Shown here: positions 8,124-15,786 of the stretch, one piece after another
Numbering within the stretch: position 1 is the first letter of the stretch
Layout of the letters: every line of letters starts with the position of its first letter
Assembly (NCBI GenBank): GCA_934256595.1
Contig: CAKQOW010000035.1
Span: 1 to 24,010 of the forward strand
Origin: an uncultured Clostridia bacterium
GTDB taxonomy: Bacteria > Bacillota > Clostridia > Peptostreptococcales > Anaerovoracaceae
Reading direction: 5' to 3'
Length of the DNA stretch: 24,010 nt
Made by a program: the position numbers and the translations under genes
The notes under the pieces: generated by a model
Database searches by the model: none
Told to the model about the DNA's origin: nothing
Seen by the model: the letters and a program-made list of their open reading frames with translations, nothing else

Positions 8124-9476
8124 CTATTCGACAGCTTTTCTATCTTTTAAAGGTACTTTTGGATACCACCATTTGAAAATCAGTGCCAGAAGGAAGAACC
8201 CTACACCGATTCCAAAAAATATTCCACAATACCCTAAAGCAGATCCTATGGTTCCCATTAACATTGGAGGAGCAAGGGCAAGAGCCAAAGCCTCAACCTG
8301 TACTAATGCCTGAAATGGTAAGTCTGTAAGTGTTTTTGATTTGTTTTCAGAATCAACAATTCTTAACAGTGCAAAAGCTGTTGCATATACCCCTGACATA
8401 TATCCGAATACAAATAAACTTCTTTCAAACCATGCGTTTAGGTTCATAGCTGGTCCTAAAAATCTTAAGCCAATGATAACCAGCAGTATCCCCAACCCCA
8501 TTAATATAGAGAATGGAACGATATATTCTATAACCACAGGTATTTTTACTAAAGCAATACCGAAAAACACAAGATAGTCTGTTGTTGTTCCACTTATTCG
8601 GTCAAAGGTTTTCTCGTCCCAGGATCTGCCAATCCAAGTCTTCCTCATTATGAAAAATATAATAAGACCTATGATAAAAGCAAATATAAACCCAGGGATC
8701 ATATAATCGAAGAATTCTTCTATTGTGTAGGCTATGTATGTAACAATCAGCACAGCCGTTACATGCCAACCAAGAGAATCAACTGCAAGAGACGACATTG
8801 TCTCTGTACCGAGAGGCTTTCTTTTGTCCTCTTCAATAAAACCGGTTCTCAAATCTTTTGGCAGAAATGTAAAGTTCTTTATATATTTTGTATGTCCCTT
8901 TTTTGTTGCCCATTTAATAAACAGCAGTCCGCCAAATATTGCTACCATCAGTCCGATTGTGGCTGATGTCATTGCTAAATCGGTTGCATTTTCCCAGCCA
9001 AGCTTTTCAAAGCTGCTACCTAATGCAGCCGCAGTCCCATGACCTCCATAAAATCCGGCAGCTACTAAAAATCCAAAAGCAGGAGTTTCGACATTTGGAA
9101 AAATTGGTATCAAAACAAATATCCCGAACAGTACAGGTATGCTGTATTGAATACATGCTAAAAGTTGACCGTAACATACAAAAGAGCCAATTCTGGAAGC
9201 ATCTTTTTTAAATTTTTCTTTATCAAATTCAAGTCCCTGTAACCCTACTATTGCAAATATGATAATAATAAGTATCCATGTGTATTCACCTGTTGCCTCT
9301 GACCAAGGCAGTAAATCAAATACATAAGGACCGCATATTAAGCCTAGAAATCCTGCAATCATAGAAGATGGTACAAAGAATTTCTGAAAAAAAGGAATGT
9401 ATTTACGAAGCAACTGCCCTAAAAAAATAAATGCAGAGGCAATTGCAAAATCTGTACATAAAGCATAAGGATCCAT
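8124..9476 (-). CDS. Sodium/glutamate symporter family (GltS-like) transporter
   Basis: This polytopic inner-membrane protein of the ESS family moves glutamate or a related compound with sodium. I start it at the ATG at 9476, behind an ideal AAAGGAGG with 7-base spacing, instead of the in-frame start 15 codons upstream. The 450-residue product has about ten or more hydrophobic segments. Family features are IFLGQLLRKYIPFFQKFFVPSSMIAGF near the N terminus, the glycine-rich pore stretch FYGGHGTAAALG (about 142-153) and a second inverted half containing NLNAWFERSLFVFGYMSGV. GltS proteins are about 400 residues, so this one is slightly long, with a central insertion around 200-245. The next gene is the OCD-like enzyme, and a sigma-54 activator lies upstream, which suggests substrate-induced expression. 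The exact substrate is not determined. Confidence 0.88.
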   Translation of the reverse strand: MDPYALCTDFAIASAFIFLGQLLRKYIPFFQKFFVPSSMIAGFLGLICGPYVFDLLPWSEATGEYTWILIIIIFAIVGLQGLEFDKEKFKKDASRIGSFVCYGQLLACIQYSIPVLFGIFVLIPIFPNVETPAFGFLVAAGFYGGHGTAAALGSSFEKLGWENATDLAMTSATIGLMVAIFGGLLFIKWATKKGHTKYIKNFTFLPKDLRTGFIEEDKRKPLGTETMSSLAVDSLGWHVTAVLIVTYIAYTIEEFFDYMIPGFIFAFIIGLIIFFIMRKTWIGRSWDEKTFDRISGTTTDYLVFFGIALVKIPVVIEYIVPFSILMGLGILLVIIGLRFLGPAMNLNAWFERSLFVFGYMSGVYATAFALLRIVDSENKSKTLTDLPFQALVQVEALALALAPPMLMGTIGSALGYCGIFFGIGVGFFLLALIFKWWYPKVPLKDRKAVE

Positions 9477-9568
9477 AAAATATCCTCCTTTCTTTAATAA
9501 GTTACACCTAAGAATTAACAAACATATTTATAAACGCGCTTATACAAATACTTATCGCAAGTTTTATA

Positions 9569-9607
9569 CCAATCAAAAAAGGCTTTAAAAAAGCCTTTTT
9601 TGATTGG
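9569..9607 (-). terminator. Perfect 18-bp inverted repeat, bidirectional terminator
   Basis: Arms 9569-9586 and 9590-9607 are exact inverted repeats around a 3-base AAA loop. The core is a GGCTTT/AAAGCC stem flanked by A6 and T6, so it can terminate transcripts in either direction. It separates the sigma-54 activator gene from the symporter gene, so the symporter must have its own promoter in the 92 bases after it or be read through. Confidence 0.9.
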
Positions 9608-9610
9608 ATA

Positions 9611-9722
9611 TGTCCCATTATCGCTACAAACACATTTTAAATTTGTCCCAGTTTTGCAATAATTAATAGTTATGCCATATTTATCGTACAATTCAAACAA
9701 TTCTTCATTCCTGTCTGTCCCA
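9611..9722 (-). promoter_or_regulatory. Three TGGGACA words, candidate activator-binding sites
   Basis: The word TGGGACA occurs three times on the minus strand, at 9722-9716, 9650-9644 and 9617-9611, each preceded by an A/T-rich triplet. They lie 135-246 bases upstream of the symporter start, the distance range known for enhancer sites of sigma-54 activators. I could not find a convincing -24/-12 promoter for them to act on, so the role is inferred. Confidence 0.35.
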
Positions 9723-9736
9723 TTTATGCTACCTTT

Positions 9737-11122
9737 TCAGCTTTTAGAGCCAATATAAATATCATATTTTCTTAGCTTTCTATATAATGTACTCTTTTCT
9801 ATTCCAAGCAGCTCAGCAAATTGCCGTATGTTTTGATAATTATCAAGTTTTGACAGAATTAAATTTTTTTCATATTCATCTACAGCCTCTTTCAATGTCA
9901 TTTCTGACAACACTTTGCCCTCAGTCTGAAATGCTTCCATACCAGGTAACAAATTGCGTATAGCTTTGCTTGTTATACAAGTATCTTTTGACATTATATA
10001 AAGTCTTTCAATCAAATTTTCCAGTTCTCTCACATTTCCAGGCCAGCTATAATTTTGAAAAAGCGCCAAAGCTCCTTTTGTAAAAGTTAATTGTTTTTTA
10101 TATTTTAAGCTGTTTTCATGAGAAAAGGTTTCGATAAACTTTGGTATGTCATTCTTACGTTCTTTAAGATTTGGTATATAAATAGGTATGACATTTAATC
10201 TATAGTACAAATCAAGTCTAAATTCCTTATTTTCTACAGCCTTTTTTAAATCAATATTAGTTGCTGCAATAATCCTCGGATTTATGGCTTTTGAAGTTGT
10301 ACCACCTATTCTGGTAAGCTTTTTCTCTTGAAGCACTTTCAATAATTTACTTTGCATATGTATAGGCATATCACCTATTTCATCAAGGAAAAGTGTCCCA
10401 TTATTTGCAATCTCAAAAACACCCTTTTTACCCTTTTCGCTAGCTCCAGTAAAAGCACCCTTTTCATATCCAAACAATTCAGATTCAATTAAGTTTTCGG
10501 GAATCGCATTGCAATTTATTTCAATCAATGGTCCTTTTGATCTTAGGCTTCTATAATGAATATATTTTGCAATTATTCCTTTTCCTGTGCCTGAGTCACC
10601 TTGAAGCAGTACTGTTGCATCAGTTTCTGCAGCATGATTTGCAATATTGATAACCTCAGACATATTTTCACTTTCACATATAATGTTGGGAATTTTTATG
10701 TTTTTGTCTCTATAATAATCAAGCTCTTTATTTTCATCTATGGTTAGAGTATTTTTGAATACAAGTAAATTTTGTAGCTGGTTCAAATGTTTAAGATCCC
10801 ATTCCGTACATACAACATATTCCAGTTCTCCTGAATCATTATAATATCCACTAGCCCAGTCAAGAAAAATACCGTCTTCATCTTGCTGCACCATCGCCTC
10901 TTCTTTTCCACTTTTTACACATTTCTCAAATATAGACTGTCGCATATAACCTTCTTCAAGCAATTGTTTTATATTTTTACCTAATACATCAGTTTTATCT
11001 CTTCCATATCTATGTATAGCATTATTTACAAAAACAACATCACCATTTTTGTCTATGATACTAACATAATTGTATATCCTGTTTAATACATCTACAATAT
11101 TATATGTCATAGTTTTTTTCAT
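9737..11122 (-). CDS. Sigma-54-dependent transcriptional activator (PAS, AAA+, Fis-type HTH)
   Basis: This enhancer-binding protein would remodel sigma-54 RNA polymerase at a target promoter, most likely that of the adjacent symporter/OCD-like operon. The 461 residues contain a PAS sensor (about 8-115: YVSIIDKNGDVVFVNNAI), then the AAA+ domain with Walker A GDSGTGKG (175-182), the sigma-54-contacting GAFTGA loop (222-227), Walker B TLFLDEIGD (243-251) and YSWPGNVRELENL (358-370). A C-terminal Fis helix-turn-helix follows at about 428-452 (IRQFAELLGIEKSTLYRKL). GGAGGT lies 7 bases before the ATG. There is no receiver domain, so the signal is probably a ligand sensed by the PAS domain, as in RocR-like regulators of amino acid catabolism. 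The codon use is markedly AT-rich, like that of the symporter gene. Confidence 0.95.
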   Translation of the reverse strand: MKKTMTYNIVDVLNRIYNYVSIIDKNGDVVFVNNAIHRYGRDKTDVLGKNIKQLLEEGYMRQSIFEKCVKSGKEEAMVQQDEDGIFLDWASGYYNDSGELEYVVCTEWDLKHLNQLQNLLVFKNTLTIDENKELDYYRDKNIKIPNIICESENMSEVINIANHAAETDATVLLQGDSGTGKGIIAKYIHYRSLRSKGPLIEINCNAIPENLIESELFGYEKGAFTGASEKGKKGVFEIANNGTLFLDEIGDMPIHMQSKLLKVLQEKKLTRIGGTTSKAINPRIIAATNIDLKKAVENKEFRLDLYYRLNVIPIYIPNLKERKNDIPKFIETFSHENSLKYKKQLTFTKGALALFQNYSWPGNVRELENLIERLYIMSKDTCITSKAIRNLLPGMEAFQTEGKVLSEMTLKEAVDEYEKNLILSKLDNYQNIRQFAELLGIEKSTLYRKLRKYDIYIGSKS

Positions 11123-11680
11123 AGATATTACCTCCTACTACTTAGAATTGCATACAAATATGCCAATGCAAAAATAATACCATTCTTCACATCCAACTTG
11201 AAAAATACACTACATCAATGGAAGTAACCTGTTTGAAAACTTTGATACTACCCGCTGAATTCAGCCATATCCGCATAGGGCTTTACCTTTATCATTGAAT
11301 TTTAATGAAGTGTTACACTTTCTAGGCTTCTGATAGTAAATCAGTAATTATCTGTTTATAAATTCTTTACCATCAATGCTACTCTTATTTTTACACACAA
11401 AAACTAAGATATAAAGAGGGTATTTATTATTCCTTATATAAATTTCCCTACAATAGAGCTTGCTATAAGTATCTCCAGTATAAAAAAAACTGACACTATC
11501 ACTGTCACTTATACTTCCCACCATTATATAGCTATATTATCTATAATTATGTCCTGTATTTACTGCTGTAGAAAAATACTTAATATAATTCATAAGCTTA
11601 AACTCATTAAACACCATACCATCAATATATAAAACAGCACAAATGATATTCCTATTATCAAAAAAAGTTATAATCAAAAT
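11123..11680. other. AT-rich intergenic region upstream of the sigma-54 activator
   Basis: About 560 bases with no supported coding region on either strand. It contains the activator's ribosome binding site (11127-11137), a perfect 12-bp palindrome GCTGAATTCAGC at 11254-11265 that could be an operator, and a weak hairpin (TGACA/TGTCA, 11491-11507) followed on the minus strand by eight T residues. I see no tRNA, recognisable riboswitch or repeat array here. Confidence 0.55.
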
Positions 11681-11719
11681 GACACTTAAAACAACCATTT
11701 TATGATTGTTTTAAGTGTC
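11681..11719 (-). terminator. Intrinsic terminator after the EAL gene and the SulP-end remnant
   Basis: Perfect 14-bp inverted repeat (GACACTTAAAACAA 11681-11694 with TTGTTTTAAGTGTC 11706-11719) around an 11-base loop, flanked by A/T tracts on both sides. It is placed to end the c-di-GMP gene transcript on the minus strand and could also work in the other direction. Confidence 0.75.
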
Positions 11720-11751
11720 TGATTTTAATTTAAACCTATAAATATCTTTTT

Positions 11752-11835
11752 CTACATATGCTCCTGCTGCGCAATTACTATTGCCTGCTCGGCGCTCCGG
11801 AATACATATTCCTCGCCTATGAGATCTATGAGACC
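11752..11835 (-). pseudogene. Remnant of a SulP gene 3' end (last 27 codons plus stop)
   Basis: Minus-strand bases 11835-11752 encode GLIDLIGEEYVF, then R, then SAEQAIVIAQQEHM and a TAG stop. This matches 26 of the 27 C-terminal residues of the intact SulP transporter at 15787-17430. Over 83 aligned bases (11753-11835 against 15788-15870) I count 75 identities. Seven of the eight differences are synonymous, so this copy diverged while still coding. Homology stops abruptly at the stop codon of the EAL gene (11840), and there is no start codon or upstream SulP sequence. It is a direct repeat with the SulP gene end and flanks the c-di-GMP pair on its far side. Confidence 0.92.
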
Positions 11836-11839
11836 GGAT

Positions 11840-14416
11840 TTACCGCCCCTCCAATCTGATCTGATGAAGCAGAATTGCAACACAGTCGCTCAGCGCAGAC
11901 AGATTTTCAAAATATCTTTCGCTGCGCTCCGGATTATCTACGCACAGGAAACCCTCTATTTCACTTTTACGGCAAATCGGCGCTACTGCCATCCTGCCGG
12001 CGCCTCTTCCTTTGAGTCCCTCCCAAAGCCCGGTCTTTGCAAAATCACCGGCATTGTTTTCTTCAATCAGTATAAATCTGCCGCAACGTTCTCCGGTATT
12101 CAGAAGCTCCGCGCCCTGTAATGAAATACCCTGCAGAAGCTCTGTATGTTCTTCTTCGTTATCTCTGCAAATCTCAAAGATACAGCTGCCTGTCCCGTCA
12201 TAATCCGATTTTTTCATAACAAAAACTCTTGAAGCCATGAAATATTCCAGTATCCGTTTGAGCGTCGCTTCAATTGCTCCGCGCGCTGTCGCCTGCTTCA
12301 GAATTCCATTCGCCACTCCGTTAAGAAATGTAAATTGCTCCTCTGTTTCTTTTTCTCCGGTGATATCTTTTACAATGCCAAGCAGAACATTGTCCCCGAT
12401 TCCGTCAAGCGAAATAATCGAGTTTGAGATACTCACCCAGAATATGCTGCCGTCACGTCTTACGTTTCTGTATTCATAGACAAGATTTTTCCGTTCTTTG
12501 ACTATTGCTGTTACAGTTGCTTCAACTCTCTCTCGATCCTCCTCATAAATGAGGTCGTTTATAAATTTCACTTCGTCATCAAATTGTTTCCTTGTGTAGC
12601 CGTACATTCTGTAAAACCCGTCATTGCAGTATATCAGGTCAATATTTTTGCTGTCCCTGAATACAGTCGCAATAACACCACCATCAATATTATCTAGAAT
12701 TGTCGTTAACTGTCTTGTGAGATTCTTTTCCCTGACCTGCGCCATATACTGTTCCGTAATATTGACTACGCCTCCGTATAAAAGAAAGTGCTCCGGTGTC
12801 CCTGCAAGCACACGCACAGTAATATGAATATATTCGGTGTGAACGCCGTCTGACAGCCTGAGTTCGCACGACTGCTCACTGTGTGTGTCTATTGCCTTTT
12901 CGATCGCTGAAAAGAATTTCTCAAGTTCTCCGTCACTTGCATATCTGCTGATTGCGGCGTCTGTAAGCTCTGTCCCCTTTGGAATTATATCTTTGAACTG
13001 TTTGCAGTACTGTTCGTTTATTCTGAGTATCTCAATATTGCGGTTATGATATTCAAATATGCACGCGCCGCCGACATAGCTGTTGAAGATAAGGGTGTCC
13101 ATAGATTTGGGATCCCAGAATCTGCTGTTGTCAAAATGTTCAACATCGGAAGCAGAAGCAAGAATCGTTTCTTTTGATCGGCCTTTTATGAATTTCTCAT
13201 ATTCATCTACCGGCATCGGTCTGGCGTGCAGATATCCCTGAATATAGCAGCAGCCCACAGACATAAGGAACTCCGCATCTTCTTTTTGTTCCACTCCCTC
13301 TGCTATTATCGACATACCGAGCCATCTTGCCATTCTGACGACAGACTCCACTATACTTCCTGCCCTCATACTGTCGGCAGTTCTTTCAAAAAACCGCATA
13401 TCAAGTTTCAGCGCTGAGGCTGGTACATCTTTCAGTATATTAAGTGACGAATAACCGCTGCCAAAGTCGTCAATTTCAACCGTAAATCCAAGGTCTATCA
13501 GTTCAATAACTCTTGCCGTCACATATTTTTCCGCTTTAGCAAGCGCAGACTCGGTAATCTCCACTCTTATCCTGTCAATCGGTATTTCATATTTGTTTAT
13601 AACAGCCACGAATTTTTCCACAAAATCACTGTGTTCGAAATCCCGCCTCGAAACATTGACAGAAACCGGCACCGGATTTTTCCCCTCGTCAATCCAGCGG
13701 CGCAAAAGCCGGCACACTTCTTCCAGCACATATTGATCCAGCCTGTAAATGAATCCGTTCTGTTCAAAAATTTCTATAAAATCCGCCGGCAAAACGTATC
13801 TGCCGTTTCTGTTCCAGCGGACAAGCGCCTCAGCTCCCACCACTGCGCCGGTAGCATGGTTAAACTGCGGCTGAAGCCATATCTCAAACTGTCTGTTTTT
13901 CAAGGCATCTTCCATCTCTGAAGCAATCTGCTGCCTGTGCACAAGTTCTTTTCGCATCGACTCGTTGTATATGCCGACATTGTTTTCATAATTGCCGCGT
14001 ATTGAGTCCGCCGCTATTTTGGCTCTATATAACATAAGCTTGGGATCGTCGTTTACGTCCTCAATGTGATATCTTCCTATGCGCATACTGATACTGCGCG
14101 GAATACATTCCGGCGCTATAGCCTCATTATAGTTCTCACTCAGAATACTGCTGTTTTCATATCTGCTCGGATAGACCATAAGAAATTCGTCCGGCGGTAT
14201 GTGCGCGCTGATTCCGCCGATCTGCTCCATACACTCCGAAATGCAGTCTTTAATGTGCTCCAGTACTCTGTCGCCTGCACCTACCCCGAATCTGTCGTTA
14301 ATCAGCTTGAATCCGTTTACATTTGCGCAAGAAAGCGTGTAATATCCCCTTTCCTTTAAAGAAATCATCTCCGCTGCTTTTTTAAAGAAAGTTTCTTTTT
14401 CATCCATACAGATCAT
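11840..14416 (-). CDS. c-di-GMP phosphodiesterase: degenerate GGDEF, EAL, PAS, PAS, GAF
   Basis: This 858-residue cytoplasmic signalling enzyme probably hydrolyses cyclic di-GMP. The N-terminal GGDEF-like domain (about 25-155) has PPDEF (74-78) in place of the active loop, so it should not make c-di-GMP but may bind GTP or regulate. The EAL domain (about 160-410) keeps the catalytic set: EALVRW (196-201), Asn in SVNVSRRDF (252-260), Glu in ITES (287-290), DDFGSGYSS (316-324), LKLD (337-340), AEGVE (372-376) and QGY (393-395). Two PAS-like domains follow (about 435-555 and 570-690, the second with a clear YGYTRKQF/VRRDGSIFWVSIS pattern), then a GAF-like domain to the C terminus. Its start overlaps the cyclase stop in ATGA, with GGAGG upstream, so the two opposing enzymes are co-translated. 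No membrane segment is seen. Confidence 0.92.
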   Translation of the reverse strand: MICMDEKETFFKKAAEMISLKERGYYTLSCANVNGFKLINDRFGVGAGDRVLEHIKDCISECMEQIGGISAHIPPDEFLMVYPSRYENSSILSENYNEAIAPECIPRSISMRIGRYHIEDVNDDPKLMLYRAKIAADSIRGNYENNVGIYNESMRKELVHRQQIASEMEDALKNRQFEIWLQPQFNHATGAVVGAEALVRWNRNGRYVLPADFIEIFEQNGFIYRLDQYVLEEVCRLLRRWIDEGKNPVPVSVNVSRRDFEHSDFVEKFVAVINKYEIPIDRIRVEITESALAKAEKYVTARVIELIDLGFTVEIDDFGSGYSSLNILKDVPASALKLDMRFFERTADSMRAGSIVESVVRMARWLGMSIIAEGVEQKEDAEFLMSVGCCYIQGYLHARPMPVDEYEKFIKGRSKETILASASDVEHFDNSRFWDPKSMDTLIFNSYVGGACIFEYHNRNIEILRINEQYCKQFKDIIPKGTELTDAAISRYASDGELEKFFSAIEKAIDTHSEQSCELRLSDGVHTEYIHITVRVLAGTPEHFLLYGGVVNITEQYMAQVREKNLTRQLTTILDNIDGGVIATVFRDSKNIDLIYCNDGFYRMYGYTRKQFDDEVKFINDLIYEEDRERVEATVTAIVKERKNLVYEYRNVRRDGSIFWVSISNSIISLDGIGDNVLLGIVKDITGEKETEEQFTFLNGVANGILKQATARGAIEATLKRILEYFMASRVFVMKKSDYDGTGSCIFEICRDNEEEHTELLQGISLQGAELLNTGERCGRFILIEENNAGDFAKTGLWEGLKGRGAGRMAVAPICRKSEIEGFLCVDNPERSERYFENLSALSDCVAILLHQIRLEGR

Positions 14417-15591
14417 CGATTGTCACCTCCATTCCCGGCAGCTTTCCTTTTCAGTGTTTTTGATGAATACATATTTTTATCTGCGTTTCTCATAATCTGC
14501 TCAAACTCCTCGTTACAGCTGCAGCTTCCCGCCGCAAAGCCTACGCTTGCGGAAACAGTTTCGCTTTCTTTGCTTTCCGCTTCACAGACCTGTTCAAGCA
14601 TTTTTCGAAATCTGTCGTTTATGCCTTCAGTGTTTTTGAATATTACCAGAAACTCATCTCCTCCGAATCGGCATAAAAACGCATCCCTGTCGATACTGTC
14701 ACATATATTTCTGAGCTGCTGCGCCATTTTCCGTAGTACATAATCGCCTTTCAGATGTCCGTAGCGGTCATTAATCTCCTTGAAGCCGTCAAGATCAATC
14801 ATGAAAAACGCAAGGCTGTTCTGTTTTTTACCGGCAAAAAGCCTTCTCCTGTATCTTTCCAACGATAATCTGTTGTCAATTCCCGTAAGCTTGTCTGTAG
14901 AAATATCGTAATTCTGGTTTGCTATGCAAAGCAGAATTATGGATATTGTCAGTCCCATCTGATATACCGGCGTAGTCCCTATTATAATCTGCAGGACTCC
15001 TGCCGTAACCGGCGCTATGATAAAAAGCACAAGCGGATAGTAAAACCTTCTTTTCATCGCCGCTCTGTCTTTTCGAAAGGCCTTCGCGGCAATAAGCAGA
15101 GATATGACAAGATATACCATCATAATCAGCCAGTGAAGTCCGATACCTTCTCCTCTTACATATTCGTTTTTTTCATTTATCGTAAACAGCAGATGCGTCA
15201 TATGGTTTGTTGCAGCAGCGCCAATAAATATTGCAAGCGGAGTGTATTTGAGTATCGTAAACAGCTTCCTGCCTGCCGTCCTGAATCCTGTAACCGCTAT
15301 GACATATTGCATCCAGTAAAACAGCGCCAGAACAAATCCCGTAAGATAAAGCACAGAACTTGCCGCTGCCATATTACGCGCATCGGATCCGTTGCTTATC
15401 ACAGTTGTTTCGTAGGCAATATCACTTATACACGAAACCGCAGTCCACAGCATTATCCTCAGCAGTTCATGTCTGGAATTGCCTGTGGCTCTGTCATTTA
15501 CCATATTGCGCCTCATACTGTGATAAAAGATTATCAGAATTATAATGCAGGCTACGTTTATCTCGATATAAAAAACTGAATAAATATTCAT
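14413..15591 (-). CDS. Membrane-bound diguanylate cyclase (GGDEF)
   Basis: This enzyme makes c-di-GMP from two GTP. The N-terminal half (about 1-226) has some seven hydrophobic segments, like other multi-helix sensor modules of cyclases. The catalytic domain runs from about 230 to 385, with DKLTGIDNR (233-241), IDLDGFKEINDRYGHLKGD (265-283), FGGDEF (309-314) and SASVGFA (347-353), all intact. A canonical RxxD product-inhibition site is absent before the GGDEF loop (the equivalent residues are DRDA), so feedback inhibition may be weak. It has its own promoter (15696-15724) and a leader of about 95 bases ending in nine G residues 8 bases before the ATG. It is translationally coupled to the EAL gene downstream. 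Confidence 0.93.
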   Translation of the reverse strand: MNIYSVFYIEINVACIIILIIFYHSMRRNMVNDRATGNSRHELLRIMLWTAVSCISDIAYETTVISNGSDARNMAAASSVLYLTGFVLALFYWMQYVIAVTGFRTAGRKLFTILKYTPLAIFIGAAATNHMTHLLFTINEKNEYVRGEGIGLHWLIMMVYLVISLLIAAKAFRKDRAAMKRRFYYPLVLFIIAPVTAGVLQIIIGTTPVYQMGLTISIILLCIANQNYDISTDKLTGIDNRLSLERYRRRLFAGKKQNSLAFFMIDLDGFKEINDRYGHLKGDYVLRKMAQQLRNICDSIDRDAFLCRFGGDEFLVIFKNTEGINDRFRKMLEQVCEAESKESETVSASVGFAAGSCSCNEEFEQIMRNADKNMYSSKTLKRKAAGNGGDNR

Positions 15592-15598
15592 TACTGTA

Positions 15599-15607
15599 CC
15601 CCCCCCC
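15599..15607 (-). repeat. Nine-G homopolymer tract just before the cyclase start
   Basis: On the minus strand nine consecutive G residues end 7 bases before the ATG at 15591, in the position of the Shine-Dalgarno sequence; no AGGAGG-type site is otherwise present there. Such tracts change length by polymerase slippage. Confidence 0.8.
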
Positions 15608-15695
15608 GTTGAATTTTCCTGTTTCCGAGGGGACCTTCCGTTCAGATACGACTTTTTAATTCTTTCTTTCTTTTCAGTTCCGGTTATTGTGTCCT

Positions 15696-15724
15696 AGCAT
15701 ATCATTTATGCCATTGCCTGTCAA
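15696..15724 (-). promoter_or_regulatory. Sigma-A promoter of the cyclase/phosphodiesterase pair
   Basis: A consensus -35 box TTGACA (15724-15719) and a -10 box TATGCT (15701-15696) are separated by exactly 17 bases. The -35 box touches the T tract of the SulP terminator. Transcription should begin near 15689, giving a leader of about 95 bases. I see no c-di-GMP riboswitch core in that leader. Confidence 0.8.
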
Positions 15725-15777
15725 TAAAAAACCGGCCCAACGTTAAAGGCTTTTTCGGTCTTTGTCGTTGTCCGGTT
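15725..15777 (-). terminator. SulP intrinsic terminator
   Basis: Starting 10 bases after the SulP stop, a minus-strand stem pairs AACCGG with CCGGTT (15777-15772 with 15735-15730), then CAACG with CGTTG, enclosing a smaller AAAG/CTTT hairpin, and ends in six T residues. It separates SulP from the c-di-GMP pair. Confidence 0.8.
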
Positions 15778-15786
15778 CTGAAATTT

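Noticed and set aside
11140..11166. Possible sigma-54 promoter TTGGCATA...TGCAA upstream of the activator
   Set aside because: GG and GC elements are 11 bases apart instead of the near-invariant 10, and the site is too close to the ribosome binding site.
11491..11507. Second terminator downstream of the EAL gene (5-bp stem plus T8)
   Set aside because: The stem is only 5 bp with a 7-base loop; too weak to list as a terminator on its own, although a weak effect is possible.
15592..15689. c-di-GMP riboswitch in the leader of the cyclase gene
   Set aside because: I looked for the conserved GEMM core and tetraloop-receptor pattern and did not find them; the leader is mostly A-rich and then G-rich.
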